Origin: Clostridiales bacterium | GTDB taxonomy: Bacteria; Bacillota; Clostridia; Lachnospirales; Lachnospiraceae | DNA length: 64,000 bases | Reading direction: 5' to 3' | Assembly (NCBI GenBank): GCA_015655075.1 | Contig: JAATFT010000091.1 | Location: 124,001 to 188,000 of the forward strand | Shown: one piece after another, positions 43,369 to 52,567 of the stretch | Layout of the letters: every line of letters starts with the position of its first letter | How positions within the stretch are numbered: position 1 is the first letter of the stretch | Notes under the pieces: generated by a model | What the model was told of the DNA's origin: nothing | What the model saw: only the letters and a program-made list of their open reading frames with translations | Databases searched by the model: none | Program-made: the position numbers and the translations under genes

Positions 43369-45120
43369 TTATTTTACTTCCATCATAACTCCGCAAAAGG
43401 CTGGAATGATATGTTCATTTTTTAACTCCCCGGTTGTAAGCAGAACCGTTCCTCCCTCCGGTATGGCATAATGTACTTCCTTTTTTGTATTATTGAGAAT
43501 TGTAATAATTCTTTCATTTAAATGCCTTCTCTCAAGATAAAATAAGTCCTCCCCCGCTGTAATCCGCAGGTCCCCGCAGGCCAACGTCTTTTTTGATTTT
43601 CTAAGTGAAATCAGATTTTTGCAGAATAAAAGCAGTTCCTGATTCCAGTTTTTTTCGTTCCAGTCAAAGGTTCTCCTGCAGTCGGGATCCCCATCACCTG
43701 TCAGCCCGATTTCACTCCCATAATAGAGGCAGGGCATGCCCGGATAGGAAAACAATAACAGCAAAGCCATTCTGAATTTCCTCTCATCCTCCCCGCACCA
43801 TCTTAAAAATCCCATGGTATCATGGCTTTCTAACAAATTCAGCATAGCGGCGTCAGCCTGTTCGTAATTCCACATGAAATACTCCGATAAATCCGCCGCC
43901 AGATCTTTCGCACTCTTTTCACCTGTTGTAAAAAATTGTATGGCCGTCTTGGTAAAAGGGTAATTCATAACACCGTCAAATTCGTCTCCCCTAAGCCAGG
44001 GGTAGGCATTATGCCAGTTCTCCCCGATAATTAAAGCCTCCGGATTGATTTCTTTTACAACCTTTCTGAACTCCTTCCAGAAATCATGGCTTACCTCATC
44101 GGATACATCAAGCCTCCATCCGTCAATCCGTGTTTCCTTCATCCAATATGCAACCGAATCCAGAAGATATTTGCGTAATTCTTTGTTCTCCGTATTTAGC
44201 TTGGGCATATTAGGACTGGTTGCAAAAACATGATAATTAAGCCCTGACAGATTAAGGGGCCTGCTATAGTCATTCACCTCCTCTTCCCTATATTTCTTCA
44301 CCGGGTAGCTGTTAATGTAAAACCAGTCTTTATATTTTGATGCCTCCCCTTTTTTAACAACATCCAAAAAAGGAGGAAAGTACCAGCTGGAATGATTAAA
44401 TACTCCGTCCAGAATGATCCGTATGCCCTTTTCGTGTGCTTTCTTAACCAGTTCACATAATGTTTCCTTATCACCAAACATAGGATCTATCTCCCTGTAA
44501 TCCACGGTGTCATATTTATGATTGCTCGGCGAAGTGAAAATCGGCGTTAAATAGATACCGTTTATTCCCAATTCACTCAGATAATCTATTTTTTCAAGAA
44601 TTCCCTTTAAGTCCCCTCCGTAAAAACTATGAGGCCCGGGTGCCTCTGTCCACGGCGTCAGCTCTTTTGTATTATTTTCTTTATCTCCATTGCAGAATCT
44701 TTCCACAAATATTTCGTAAAAAACCGTTTCCCTCACCCAGGAAGGCACCTTCAAAATATCAGCTTCATTCAGATAGGGAAATTGAAAATAGTGAAAATAC
44801 GCATTTTCATCATCATAGGTTTTGGTAAATCCGGATTCGGAATAAATATAATCCTCCTCCCCGTCTGAAAGTTCAAAATAATAACCTAATCTTAAAATCT
44901 TTTCATATACTTCATATTGGTAATAATCAAATAAATGGTCGGATGCTATTTTTTTCATGGGGCGGGATTCTTTCTCCTCCCATCGATGCTTCTGACCAAT
45001 CACAATATTAACCCTGGTACAGTCGTCCTTTGCCGTCCTTAAGCGTATGTGCAGACAGTCCTTGCCGTATGCGTATGCGTAGTTGCTTTTCTGTCTGTGA
45101 TATACCGCATGTAAATTCAT
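43369..45120 (-). CDS. Intracellular GH13 neopullulanase/cyclomaltodextrinase-type enzyme
   Basis: 583 residues without signal peptide. An N-terminal CBM34-like domain (1-about 120) precedes the barrel, as in maltogenic amylase, neopullulanase and cyclomaltodextrinase. Catalytic residues Asp338 (DGWRLDVSDEV), Glu367 (IIGENW) and Asp434 (LESHDT) are intact. It would open imported cyclodextrins or trim maltodextrins. Encoded between the binding protein and the secreted CGTase-like gene. Start ATG 45120 after AAAGGAGATG. Confidence 0.92.
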   Translation of the reverse strand: MNLHAVYHRQKSNYAYAYGKDCLHIRLRTAKDDCTRVNIVIGQKHRWEEKESRPMKKIASDHLFDYYQYEVYEKILRLGYYFELSDGEEDYIYSESGFTKTYDDENAYFHYFQFPYLNEADILKVPSWVRETVFYEIFVERFCNGDKENNTKELTPWTEAPGPHSFYGGDLKGILEKIDYLSELGINGIYLTPIFTSPSNHKYDTVDYREIDPMFGDKETLCELVKKAHEKGIRIILDGVFNHSSWYFPPFLDVVKKGEASKYKDWFYINSYPVKKYREEEVNDYSRPLNLSGLNYHVFATSPNMPKLNTENKELRKYLLDSVAYWMKETRIDGWRLDVSDEVSHDFWKEFRKVVKEINPEALIIGENWHNAYPWLRGDEFDGVMNYPFTKTAIQFFTTGEKSAKDLAADLSEYFMWNYEQADAAMLNLLESHDTMGFLRWCGEDERKFRMALLLLFSYPGMPCLYYGSEIGLTGDGDPDCRRTFDWNEKNWNQELLLFCKNLISLRKSKKTLACGDLRITAGEDLFYLERRHLNERIITILNNTKKEVHYAIPEGGTVLLTTGELKNEHIIPAFCGVMMEVK

Positions 45121-45148
45121 AATTCATCTCCTTTATTCCGGTTTTTCA

Positions 45149-46459
45149 TTATTCTGCCTGTAAAAATGCGTTCCAGTCGTCGACTGCCTTTTTTGCCCCT
45201 TCTTTTGGCGTCAGCTTTTTATCAAATACGGCCGGCCCGATATTCGCCGAAATGGTCCAGTAATAGGAAATTCTTTTGGCACTTGGCATGGGTATGCTTT
45301 CATTAAAAGCCTCTGTAATATCAATTAGATCCTTATCTTCCTTTAAGCCTTCAATTTCCTGTGCGTCTGCCCGGGAAGTTATCTTAAAGGGCTTTGTATA
45401 TAAAGCTTCGGCTCCTTCCCTGGATACCAGAAATTCCGCAAATAACTGCGCGGCTTTGGGATATTTCGTATAAGCAGATACATGCGCATTCTGGACAAAG
45501 GCAAAGGGCATTTGCTGATGTCCGTCATAAGTAACCAGTTTTGTTATTCCGAAATCGACTCCCGCCTCCCGGAAGGTTTTAATATCCCATGGTCCGCCGA
45601 TCAGATAAGCCGTCTTTCCTTCAATAAACTGATTGGCCAGAAAATCCGTATTGGCCAGATCCCCTGAGGATATGGGCATAATGCTTTTGTAATCTGCCAA
45701 AACCTCCAGACCTTTTTCAAATTCAGGTCTATCAAACCCCGGATTGTCCTCATCGGTCCCGCTTTCTCCAAATAAGCGGAATCCGTAGGTACTTAAGATG
45801 GGATAAAGAGGGGAACCGGTAGTCACGTCTGTTAAAAACCAAAACTTATTCTCTTTTTCATCGTTGAACGCCAGGGCTTCTTCCTTTAACTCCTCGAAAG
45901 TGGCGGCCGGTTCCCCGGTAACCAAAGCTTTGTTATAAAACATAACATAGGTTTCAACGGAAACAGGAACACCGTATACCTTATCCTCTACTGTTACCGT
46001 ATTCATTGCCACATCATTTACTTCCGATTTAAGCTTTTCTACCAGAGAAGGCTCCAGTTCCAAGAAGATACCCGCCTGAATCCCTTCCAGAGTTTTATCA
46101 TGAGGACTCATAAATACATCCGGCCCTTCTCCTGCGGCTCCTTCCAAAACACCTTTGTTAAAATCATAAGCGCCGCCCTCCTCTGTATTTACTTCCACTC
46201 CGTAAGCTTCCCGGAACTCTTCGGCGACAGCGTCGGCAAATTCTTTATCGCCGCAGCGGAACTTAAGTACGGCTCCTTCCTCCGGGGTAAGTACCTCCTC
46301 TGTGCCGGCAGCCTTAGTATCCTTACGGTCAGTATCCGTAACCGCCGATGTATTTTCTCCCTCGACTTCTTCCACCGGCACTTCCCTGCAGCCGGACAGA
46401 GATACCAGCATACATAAAATGCAAATCGCCAATGTTATTATTCTTTTCATAAAGTTCAT
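45149..46459 (-). CDS. Maltodextrin/cyclodextrin ABC transporter binding lipoprotein
   Basis: 436 residues, MalE-like SBP_bac_1/8 fold. Signal peptide with lipobox LSGC near residue 23, acidic linker, then LKFRCGDKEFADAVAEEFREAYGVEVNTEEGG and FLIGGPWDIKTF-like core segments (ZGPWD as in MalE relatives). ATG 46459 follows AAGGAGGAGC. It lies 41 nt after malG-like and is followed by the GH13 genes, so an alpha-glucan is the probable ligand. Confidence 0.9.
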   Translation of the reverse strand: MNFMKRIITLAICILCMLVSLSGCREVPVEEVEGENTSAVTDTDRKDTKAAGTEEVLTPEEGAVLKFRCGDKEFADAVAEEFREAYGVEVNTEEGGAYDFNKGVLEGAAGEGPDVFMSPHDKTLEGIQAGIFLELEPSLVEKLKSEVNDVAMNTVTVEDKVYGVPVSVETYVMFYNKALVTGEPAATFEELKEEALAFNDEKENKFWFLTDVTTGSPLYPILSTYGFRLFGESGTDEDNPGFDRPEFEKGLEVLADYKSIMPISSGDLANTDFLANQFIEGKTAYLIGGPWDIKTFREAGVDFGITKLVTYDGHQQMPFAFVQNAHVSAYTKYPKAAQLFAEFLVSREGAEALYTKPFKITSRADAQEIEGLKEDKDLIDITEAFNESIPMPSAKRISYYWTISANIGPAVFDKKLTPKEGAKKAVDDWNAFLQAE

Positions 46460-46500
46460 AAAGCTCCTCCTTAATATTTTTATAATATATTTACAATATA

Positions 46501-47325
46501 TCATCCTTTATTGGCTCCCGCCGCGATACCCTGCACCAGATATTTCTGAAAGAACAGGAATAATATGGTAATGGGAACGGCAATTAATACCGCACCCGCG
46601 GCAAACATAGTAAAATTGGAATTTTCCTTGCCGGATATCATATTGTACAGCCCAACTGCAATGGTACGGTTTTCATCGCTTGATAACAGCATGTTGGGCA
46701 GAATATAATCCATCCAGGGCATCATGAATTGGGATACCGCACAGTAGGTAACAATAGGTCTTGAAAGGGGCAGTACAATTTTTGCAAAGGTGGTAAGATA
46801 GGAGCTTCCGTCAATATAGGCAGCTTCATCTATCTCCTGCGGTATCCCGTCAAGATAACCTTTTACCAGCCATACATTATAGGGAATAGCCCCCGCCGCA
46901 TAAATCAAAACCAGGGCCGCCGGCTTATTTAACAACCCAAAATTCCAGAACAGGGTATAGATTGCCGTCATGGATAAAAAAGTAGGAAACATGGATAACA
47001 GCAAGATGGACATAAGTCCTGCTTTTCTGCCCTTAAAACGGAATCTGGACATAACCCATGCCGTAAGCATAATAAGCATTACACTGATAACGGCATTCAG
47101 TGCGGCTATCAAAAAGGAATTAAAAAACCAATTACCGTAGTTGGAATCGGTAAACAGCCGTTTATAATGTTCTATTGTTAAGTCCTTGGGTATGAAAGAA
47201 GCAGACGCCAGTCCGTTTCCCGTATTCAGGGAAGACATAACAATCCAGATAATTGGCAGTATTACAAATAAAGCAACTAAAATCAATTCCAGGTGTACAA
47301 GCAGCCAGCCGATTTTATTTTTCAT
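46501..47325 (-). CDS. MalG-type ABC transporter permease
   Basis: 274-residue inner-membrane permease with six helices and the EAA loop DEAAYIDGSSYLTTFAKIVLPLSRP that contacts the ATPase. ATG 47325 follows AAGGAG and begins 4 nt after the malF-like stop. No ATPase gene lies in this operon, so a shared MsmK-like ATPase elsewhere is inferred. Confidence 0.92.
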   Translation of the reverse strand: MKNKIGWLLVHLELILVALFVILPIIWIVMSSLNTGNGLASASFIPKDLTIEHYKRLFTDSNYGNWFFNSFLIAALNAVISVMLIMLTAWVMSRFRFKGRKAGLMSILLLSMFPTFLSMTAIYTLFWNFGLLNKPAALVLIYAAGAIPYNVWLVKGYLDGIPQEIDEAAYIDGSSYLTTFAKIVLPLSRPIVTYCAVSQFMMPWMDYILPNMLLSSDENRTIAVGLYNMISGKENSNFTMFAAGAVLIAVPITILFLFFQKYLVQGIAAGANKG

Positions 47326-47329
47326 AACA

Positions 47330-48667
47330 TCACATCTCCTTAAAAGCATTGGTCCTGCTGAAATTCCAGACTGAAATAACCGCAATAAACAGAAAAATTA
47401 AAATGTTCATAACCGCCGCCATGCTAAACATCCTCTGGTCCAGGGTTAATTTATAAATCCAGGATATTAATATATCCGTATCCCCGGCAAATTGCAGGTC
47501 CGGATTGACGGGCCCGCCTCCGGTGAGAAAGTAAATAGCGCCGAAATTATTAAAATTATTCGCCAGGTTCATGATAATTAGGGGTGCCGTAGCGTACATA
47601 AGCAACGGCAGCTTTATCCGGAAGAACACCTGAAATTTACCCGCACCGTCAATCTTTGCCGCTTCATATAAGCTTTCCTCCTGATTAGACAATACCCCGA
47701 GAAGCATTACCATAAAGGCGGGAAAACCCAGCCATAAATTAACTGCCAATATGGATATTTTAGCGGTAACCGGATCCGTCAGAAACGGGATCCGCTCCGA
47801 CAGGATTTTGGCATCTAACAGAAATTGATTAACAGGGCCAAACTGGCCGTTGAGTAAATTCTTAAAAACCAGAAGCGATATCATGCCGGGAATTGCCCAG
47901 GGCAGTATATATATGCTCTGAAATATACTTTTATGTTTTACATGCCTGCTGTTAAGCATTAGAGCCTGCAGCAGCCCCATAAAATAAGTGGAAAAGGTTG
48001 CGGCCGCTGACCAGATAACCGTCCATATCAATACCTTTATAAATGTCTTTGACCATATGGGAATACTGACCAGTTTCATAAAGTTTTCAATTCCGACCCA
48101 ATCCACCAGATGCGCCGGCGGAAGGTGATTGGAATCATAATTTGTAAATGCGATTACAACAGAGAAAATAATAGGCATAAGTACAATCAGCGTAATAATA
48201 ACAGCCGCCGGCGTTAATACCAGATAGGGAAAGATCTTCTTTTTTCCGGGCAGCTTATTTGATTTTTCTATCCGCCTGTTATCCGGGCAGTCAAGGAGCG
48301 CTCCCTGTTTACAGGCATCCGTGATATTTAAGACATAAAGTGCCGAAAAAGCGGCAAGTCCAAGTAACGCTATAATACCGTTAATTAATAAAATGGTTGA
48401 GTGGTCGCCTTTTATCCCTTCCACTCTTCCCAGTGTGATAAGTCCCCACAAACCCCTTGTAAAAAAACCGCCGTGCAGCCGAAGGGAAAAGTTTCTTATC
48501 TGACCCGCAAAATAATTAGGCCAATAACCGGTAAGAAGTTCAATTCCGACCATCAATACCTGCGTAAGGAAAAACAGCCTTCCTTTCCTCCTCTGTTTAG
48601 CGATAAAAAACTGTCCGCTTCCCCATAACAGGGCGGAAAACAATACCATTCTGTGCTTATTTTTCAT
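47330..48667 (-). CDS. MalF-type ABC transporter permease with N-terminal extension
   Basis: About 445 residues. The C-terminal part (from LTPAAVIITLIVLMPIIFSVVIAFTNYDS) is a normal MalF-type permease with EAA loop EAAKIDGAGKFQVFFRIKLP. The first about 145 residues add two or three extra helices and a loop, as in Gram-positive MalF/GanP-like proteins. The start is ATG 48667 or 48679; the first has a weak GGGTG nearby. First structural gene of the operon, preceded by an attenuator-like hairpin. Confidence 0.9.
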   Translation of the reverse strand: MKNKHRMVLFSALLWGSGQFFIAKQRRKGRLFFLTQVLMVGIELLTGYWPNYFAGQIRNFSLRLHGGFFTRGLWGLITLGRVEGIKGDHSTILLINGIIALLGLAAFSALYVLNITDACKQGALLDCPDNRRIEKSNKLPGKKKIFPYLVLTPAAVIITLIVLMPIIFSVVIAFTNYDSNHLPPAHLVDWVGIENFMKLVSIPIWSKTFIKVLIWTVIWSAAATFSTYFMGLLQALMLNSRHVKHKSIFQSIYILPWAIPGMISLLVFKNLLNGQFGPVNQFLLDAKILSERIPFLTDPVTAKISILAVNLWLGFPAFMVMLLGVLSNQEESLYEAAKIDGAGKFQVFFRIKLPLLMYATAPLIIMNLANNFNNFGAIYFLTGGGPVNPDLQFAGDTDILISWIYKLTLDQRMFSMAAVMNILIFLFIAVISVWNFSRTNAFKEM

Positions 48668-48720
48668 GTTAACACCCATTGCATATCACATCTGCTTATA
48701 GATGTGATACTGCCACAAAT

Positions 48721-48781
48721 AAAAAGGTTGAAAGAATCAATATCCGGCAGACCTTTCTAAATTTGAATTTTCTTTCAACCT
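48721..48781 (-). terminator. Attenuator-like terminator in the maltodextrin operon leader
   Basis: On the minus strand AGGTTGAAAGAA (48770-48781) and TTCTTTCAACCT (48725-48736) form a perfect 12-bp stem followed by TTTTTATTT, upstream of the malF-like gene. A GGAGG and TTG start inside the stem would give a 13-codon leader peptide (48737-48778). A second 9-bp hairpin (48685-48708) sits just before the gene. Confidence 0.5.
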
Positions 48782-48792
48782 AACCTCCATTC

Positions 48793-48903
48793 TGCGCAAG
48801 CTTAATAGTTCGTAATGCGAAGTATTGCGCATATATATATAAAGCTTGTGCCTGCATAACCAAAGTGTGCATGCACATTTTGATTTGATTTATGCAGGCA
48901 CAA
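48793..48903. promoter_or_regulatory. Nested palindromic operators between the maltodextrin operon and its regulator
   Basis: Four inverted repeats: TGCGCAA (48793) with TTGCGCA (48825), inner TTCG..CGAA (48809-48821), perfect 14-bp TTGTGCCTGCATAA (48846-48859) with TTATGCAGGCACAA (48890-48903), and the palindrome TGTGCATGCACA (48866-48877). On the minus strand TTGGTT, 16 nt, TATATA overlaps them. Likely binding sites for the adjacent LacI regulator. Confidence 0.55.
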
Positions 48904-49037
48904 ACTCTTTGTTTAAAAAATATTTTTTTATTTTTCAAACTAACTCCGCAGATTATTAATCAGGTATTATTTCAATTGCCATGTTTTCCCTGCTGTGATA
49001 AAATTGTTGTATTATTACAGGTAAAGGAAGTGACAGG

Positions 49038-49952
49038 ATGGCAAAATATAGACCAACCATGCGTGACATCGCAAAAGAATGCGGTATTTCAGTCGCCACT
49101 GTTTCCTATGTATTAAACCATTCCCAGAAGGAAAAAATCAGCCATGATACACGTCTGAAAGTCATGGAAACGGCCACCCGTCTTCATTATTCTCCGAATA
49201 AGAAAACGAAATTTGCCAGGGAGCGCCAGAATAATCTGATTGGGATTATCATTAATTTAAAGGAGTCCAATACCTCCGGTAAAAAATTGATTTTTTATGA
49301 TCTGGCAGCCGAATTAAGTGACCAGATGGGTCTTATGGGTTTTGAAACAATCTTAATTACAACCAAAGAGCTGAAAAACGATGTAAATGTTATCACCAAA
49401 CACCGTCTGGATGCTTTATTTATCATCGACGCAGATACCAAAACAATCGCAGATTTTACAAAAGACTACTATGTACCAATCCTGTTTATAGACTGTGAAA
49501 TCAATAATCCTCTGTTCTGCCGCATTTATCCTGATTACGGAGATATTATTGCTTCTGCCAAAAAAATGCTTCATACGGATTATCCTTTTCTTGTGATGGA
49601 GGATGTATACAACCAGCCTCTGCGGCAGCAGGTACTGGAATGGTTCCGGCCGCCGGACATCTTTATCAACACACCCTCTTCCAATCTGGAACAATTCCTG
49701 TACAGCCATCAGGACGGGAAAGGTATTATAATCGGCGATATACTGGGTATGCAAATCGAACGCCGCTTTCCCAAAGACAATCTTTTGATGGTATCCAGCC
49801 TTGGCCGTACAAATCTTTTGCCCGCAGACATGAAAACTATCTATGTCAGAAACAAAACAAAGGCCGCCGTTGCCTGCGAGGTATTTCAAAACATGCTGTC
49901 CTTAGATTACGAAGCCGTTGACGGCAACCGTATCCTTCTGAAAATGGAGTAG
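49038..49952 (+). CDS. LacI-family regulator of the maltodextrin operon
   Basis: 304 residues, slightly short for the family (about 330). N-terminal helix-turn-helix TMRDIAKECGISVATVSYVLNHSQKEKISHDTRLKVMETA, then an effector domain (LIGIIINLKESN...). The hinge and DNA-binding residues S-V-A-T-V-S are standard. Divergent from the ABC/GH13 operon across a palindrome-rich 370-bp gap, so it probably controls both. Start ATG 49038 after GGAAGTG. Confidence 0.9.
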   Translation: MAKYRPTMRDIAKECGISVATVSYVLNHSQKEKISHDTRLKVMETATRLHYSPNKKTKFARERQNNLIGIIINLKESNTSGKKLIFYDLAAELSDQMGLMGFETILITTKELKNDVNVITKHRLDALFIIDADTKTIADFTKDYYVPILFIDCEINNPLFCRIYPDYGDIIASAKKMLHTDYPFLVMEDVYNQPLRQQVLEWFRPPDIFINTPSSNLEQFLYSHQDGKGIIIGDILGMQIERRFPKDNLLMVSSLGRTNLLPADMKTIYVRNKTKAAVACEVFQNMLSLDYEAVDGNRILLKME

Positions 49953-50256
49953 GAGAAAAACCTTTCTGTTTTTTTAATATATCATTGTTAATCTCTTTCG
50001 TCAAGTATTTTTTACTAATTTTTTGGCATTTAATCATCATGTTTTATACATATTATACAATTTTTTAACTTAACAAAATAAATGTTAAGTTTTTAAAGCT
50101 GTAGAAAACTGCCTGAATAGGCCTTTTCTTATCAACCGTTCAGAATCGTTAATTACTTAAAAATTTTTTAGCATTGGAAAATTTTATACAGAAATTAAAT
50201 GAATATCCTGCCTGTAACTTATAGACATGGATAGACAGCAAGACATCCAGACAAGG

Positions 50257-50296
50257 TATAAAAATAGGAAGCTATGAGCTAAAACTCACGGCTTCC
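50257..50296 (-). terminator. Terminator of the DEAD-box helicase gene
   Basis: On the minus strand GGAAGCCGTGAG pairs with CTCATAGCTTCC (12 positions, one mismatch), followed by TATTTTTATA. It is 138 nt past the stop. The rest of 49953-50433 is AT-rich with no gene seen. Confidence 0.75.
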
Positions 50297-50433
50297 CAGT
50301 ATGGCATGACCTTATGAAGAGGTTTTAAATTTTTATAATTAATGATGATATTATTAATAAGTGGCCGGATAATGTATTTCATGCCTTATTTCTTCTCCAG
50401 GGTCTTCTAATAAAATTTAAGCCCGTACACCGG

Positions 50434-52026
50434 CTATTTACGGTTAGCCGGCTCAATGTTAATGCTTTTTCCTTTGATCTTTGCATCCTTCATAACCTGA
50501 ATAACATCGGGGGCATATTCCCTGGGTACCTCCACAAAGGTATATTTGTCATACATATCAATGGAACCGATTAATTTACCGGGTATTCCGGTTTCACCAG
50601 CAATGGCGCCTAATATATCTCCGGGCCTTGTATTCTGCTTTTTGCCTATATTGATAAAAAGCCTTACCATTCCGGCTTCCGCACCGGTGTCGCCATAGTC
50701 TTCATAACTTGCATTTTCTTCCATGGGCCCGCTGTCTTCACCCATGGATATCTTAAGGAAAGCCGCCGCAATATCTAACGCCGTACAGTCTTCCAAATTA
50801 ACACGGGCTTCCACAATTTCTATCATCTTTGCCAGGTCTTCTGAAGCGATAATATTTTGCACCCGGTCAAGTGTCTTTTCCGCTTTGACTGCCGTTACGT
50901 CGTTGATGGAAGGAATGGGCTGGGCAAGAATCCTGGTCTTGCAATATCTCTGTATATCCTTCAGTTTATAGACTTCCCTGCCCATAATAAGGGTAAAGGC
51001 CCTTCCGGTCCTTCCGGCACGGCCGGTCCTGCCGATACGGTGGACATAATATTCATCATCCTGGGGAACGTCATAGTTAAATACCGCTTCCACATCATCC
51101 ACATCAATACCCCTGGCAGCAACATCCGTTGCCACCAGAATTTCTGTTTTGCCGCTGCGGAAGCTGTTCATAACCCGGTCGCGCTGCTGCTGCTTTAAAT
51201 CCCCATGAAGTCCTTCCGCAAAATATCCCCTGCCCTGCAATACGGAGACCAGCTCGTCCACCTGCCTTTTGGTATTGCAGAAAACCAAGGATAACTTGGG
51301 GTCATACATATCAATTAACCTACATAAAACTTCATCCTTATTTTTAGGCTTTACTTCATAATAATACTGTTCAATCTTAGGTACGGTTAACTCCTTCTTT
51401 ACGACCTTAATAATTTCCGCATCCTTTTGATATATTCTGGCAATATCCATAATCGGCTTTGGCATGGTGGCGGAAAATAATACGGTCTGTCTTTCCTCCG
51501 GTACATCCTTTAATATGGTTTCAATATCTTCCCTGAAGCCCATATTTAACATTTCGTCCGCTTCGTCCAGTACCACAATCTTAACGTCATCAAATTTAAC
51601 TGTCTTTCTCCTCATATGATCCATGACGCGGCCCGGAGTCCCGATAACAACCTGGGTTCCGGTCTTTAAGGAACGAATCTGTCTTGAAATTTCCTGTCCT
51701 CCGTAAATGGGAAGTACTTTTATTCCATGAAGGAAAGCGGCCAGCTTTCTGATTTCGTCCGCTATCTGTATGGCCAATTCCCTTGTGGGGCTTAATACCA
51801 CGGCCTGTAAATGTTTATCTTTCGGGTCAATTGCCTGTAATAACGGAATGCCAAAAGCCGCCGTTTTACCCGTACCGGTTTGCGCCTGCCCTACAATATC
51901 CTTACCGGATAACATAACGGGGATTGCACCCGCCTGTATGGGGGAGGCTTCTTCAAATCCCATTTCGGCAATTGCCTTTAATATTGGGTCAATAATTCCT
52001 AATTCCTCAAATTTCGTTGTCTGCAT
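50434..52026 (-). CDS. DEAD-box RNA helicase (CshA/DbpA type)
   Basis: 530 residues. Motifs in order: Q motif (FEEASPIQAGAIPVML), AQTGTGKTAAFG, PTRELAIQ, GTPGRVMDH, LDEADEMLNMGF, FSATMP, VFCNTKRQVDEL, ATDVAARGIDVDDV and HRIGRTGRAGRTG. A C-terminal DbpA-like RNA-binding domain (about 455-525, VRLFINIGKKQNTRPGDILGAIAGETGI) follows. It remodels RNA in ribosome assembly and cold adaptation. An unusually long leader (about 450 nt) with an internal terminator precedes it. Confidence 0.95.
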   Translation of the reverse strand: MQTTKFEELGIIDPILKAIAEMGFEEASPIQAGAIPVMLSGKDIVGQAQTGTGKTAAFGIPLLQAIDPKDKHLQAVVLSPTRELAIQIADEIRKLAAFLHGIKVLPIYGGQEISRQIRSLKTGTQVVIGTPGRVMDHMRRKTVKFDDVKIVVLDEADEMLNMGFREDIETILKDVPEERQTVLFSATMPKPIMDIARIYQKDAEIIKVVKKELTVPKIEQYYYEVKPKNKDEVLCRLIDMYDPKLSLVFCNTKRQVDELVSVLQGRGYFAEGLHGDLKQQQRDRVMNSFRSGKTEILVATDVAARGIDVDDVEAVFNYDVPQDDEYYVHRIGRTGRAGRTGRAFTLIMGREVYKLKDIQRYCKTRILAQPIPSINDVTAVKAEKTLDRVQNIIASEDLAKMIEIVEARVNLEDCTALDIAAAFLKISMGEDSGPMEENASYEDYGDTGAEAGMVRLFINIGKKQNTRPGDILGAIAGETGIPGKLIGSIDMYDKYTFVEVPREYAPDVIQVMKDAKIKGKSINIEPANRK

Positions 52027-52209
52027 ATTTATTTCGATCCTTTCTTTTCCCTGAAATCTTTTATTATTTTATCCTGATTCCAGGTTATTCAATCTCTGAT
52101 TGAATAACCCGCAAATTGCCGTACTTTTACTTCAACTATACGCAATTTTCTATTCGAGGACAAAGGTGCTGCCGCATTAGCGCTCTTCTTTACCATATTT
52201 AGCTCCTCG

Positions 52210-52365
52210 CTAAACCGGCCATACTATATGTATGGTAATTAAAATGCTTAGTGCGACAACCGTGCCGTGCCACTTGCGGGCACGCAGTGCATCTTCTATA
52301 CCGCAAGCGTACACATCCCGATCGGATTTTTTATGTGACGGAAAATTCCGTAAATTTCCTGTCAT
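52210..52365 (-). other. Possible 51-codon upstream reading frame in the helicase leader
   Basis: ATG 52365 to TAG 52210 reads M-T-G-N-L-R-N-F-P-S-H-K-K and ends in a hydrophobic VVALSILITIHIVWPV. No ribosome site precedes it, and it begins in the T-run of the leader terminator, so it may be chance. Confidence 0.2.
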
Positions 52366-52367
52366 AT

Positions 52368-52402
52368 AAAAAAAGCTCTTGGCCTTTTTGGACAGAGAGC
52401 TT
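52368..52402 (-). terminator. Intrinsic terminator inside the helicase leader
   Basis: AAGCTCT / AGAGCTT stem (52396-52402 with 52373-52379) and a run of seven T on the minus strand, about 75-105 nt after the expected transcription start. Transcripts ending here would be an RNA of about 100 nt; readthrough reaches the helicase gene. Confidence 0.65.
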
Positions 52403-52482
52403 AAATATATAAAGTATTAATATACTATTCTTAAACTATTCCTTTGCTCCAGACGCTTAATCCAGATAAATGTACCATAGGT

Positions 52483-52511
52483 ATTATAACACAGGAATTT
52501 TGATGCGTCAA
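52483..52511 (-). promoter_or_regulatory. Promoter of the helicase transcript
   Basis: TTGACG (52506-52511), exactly 17 nt, TATAAT (52483-52488) on the minus strand; start expected near 52476. It lies between the DHH gene stop and the helicase leader. Confidence 0.85.
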
Positions 52512-52567
52512 ATATTTTAAAAAAATTATAATTATAGAAAATATCCTGTTAATTCCAATAATTCAGT

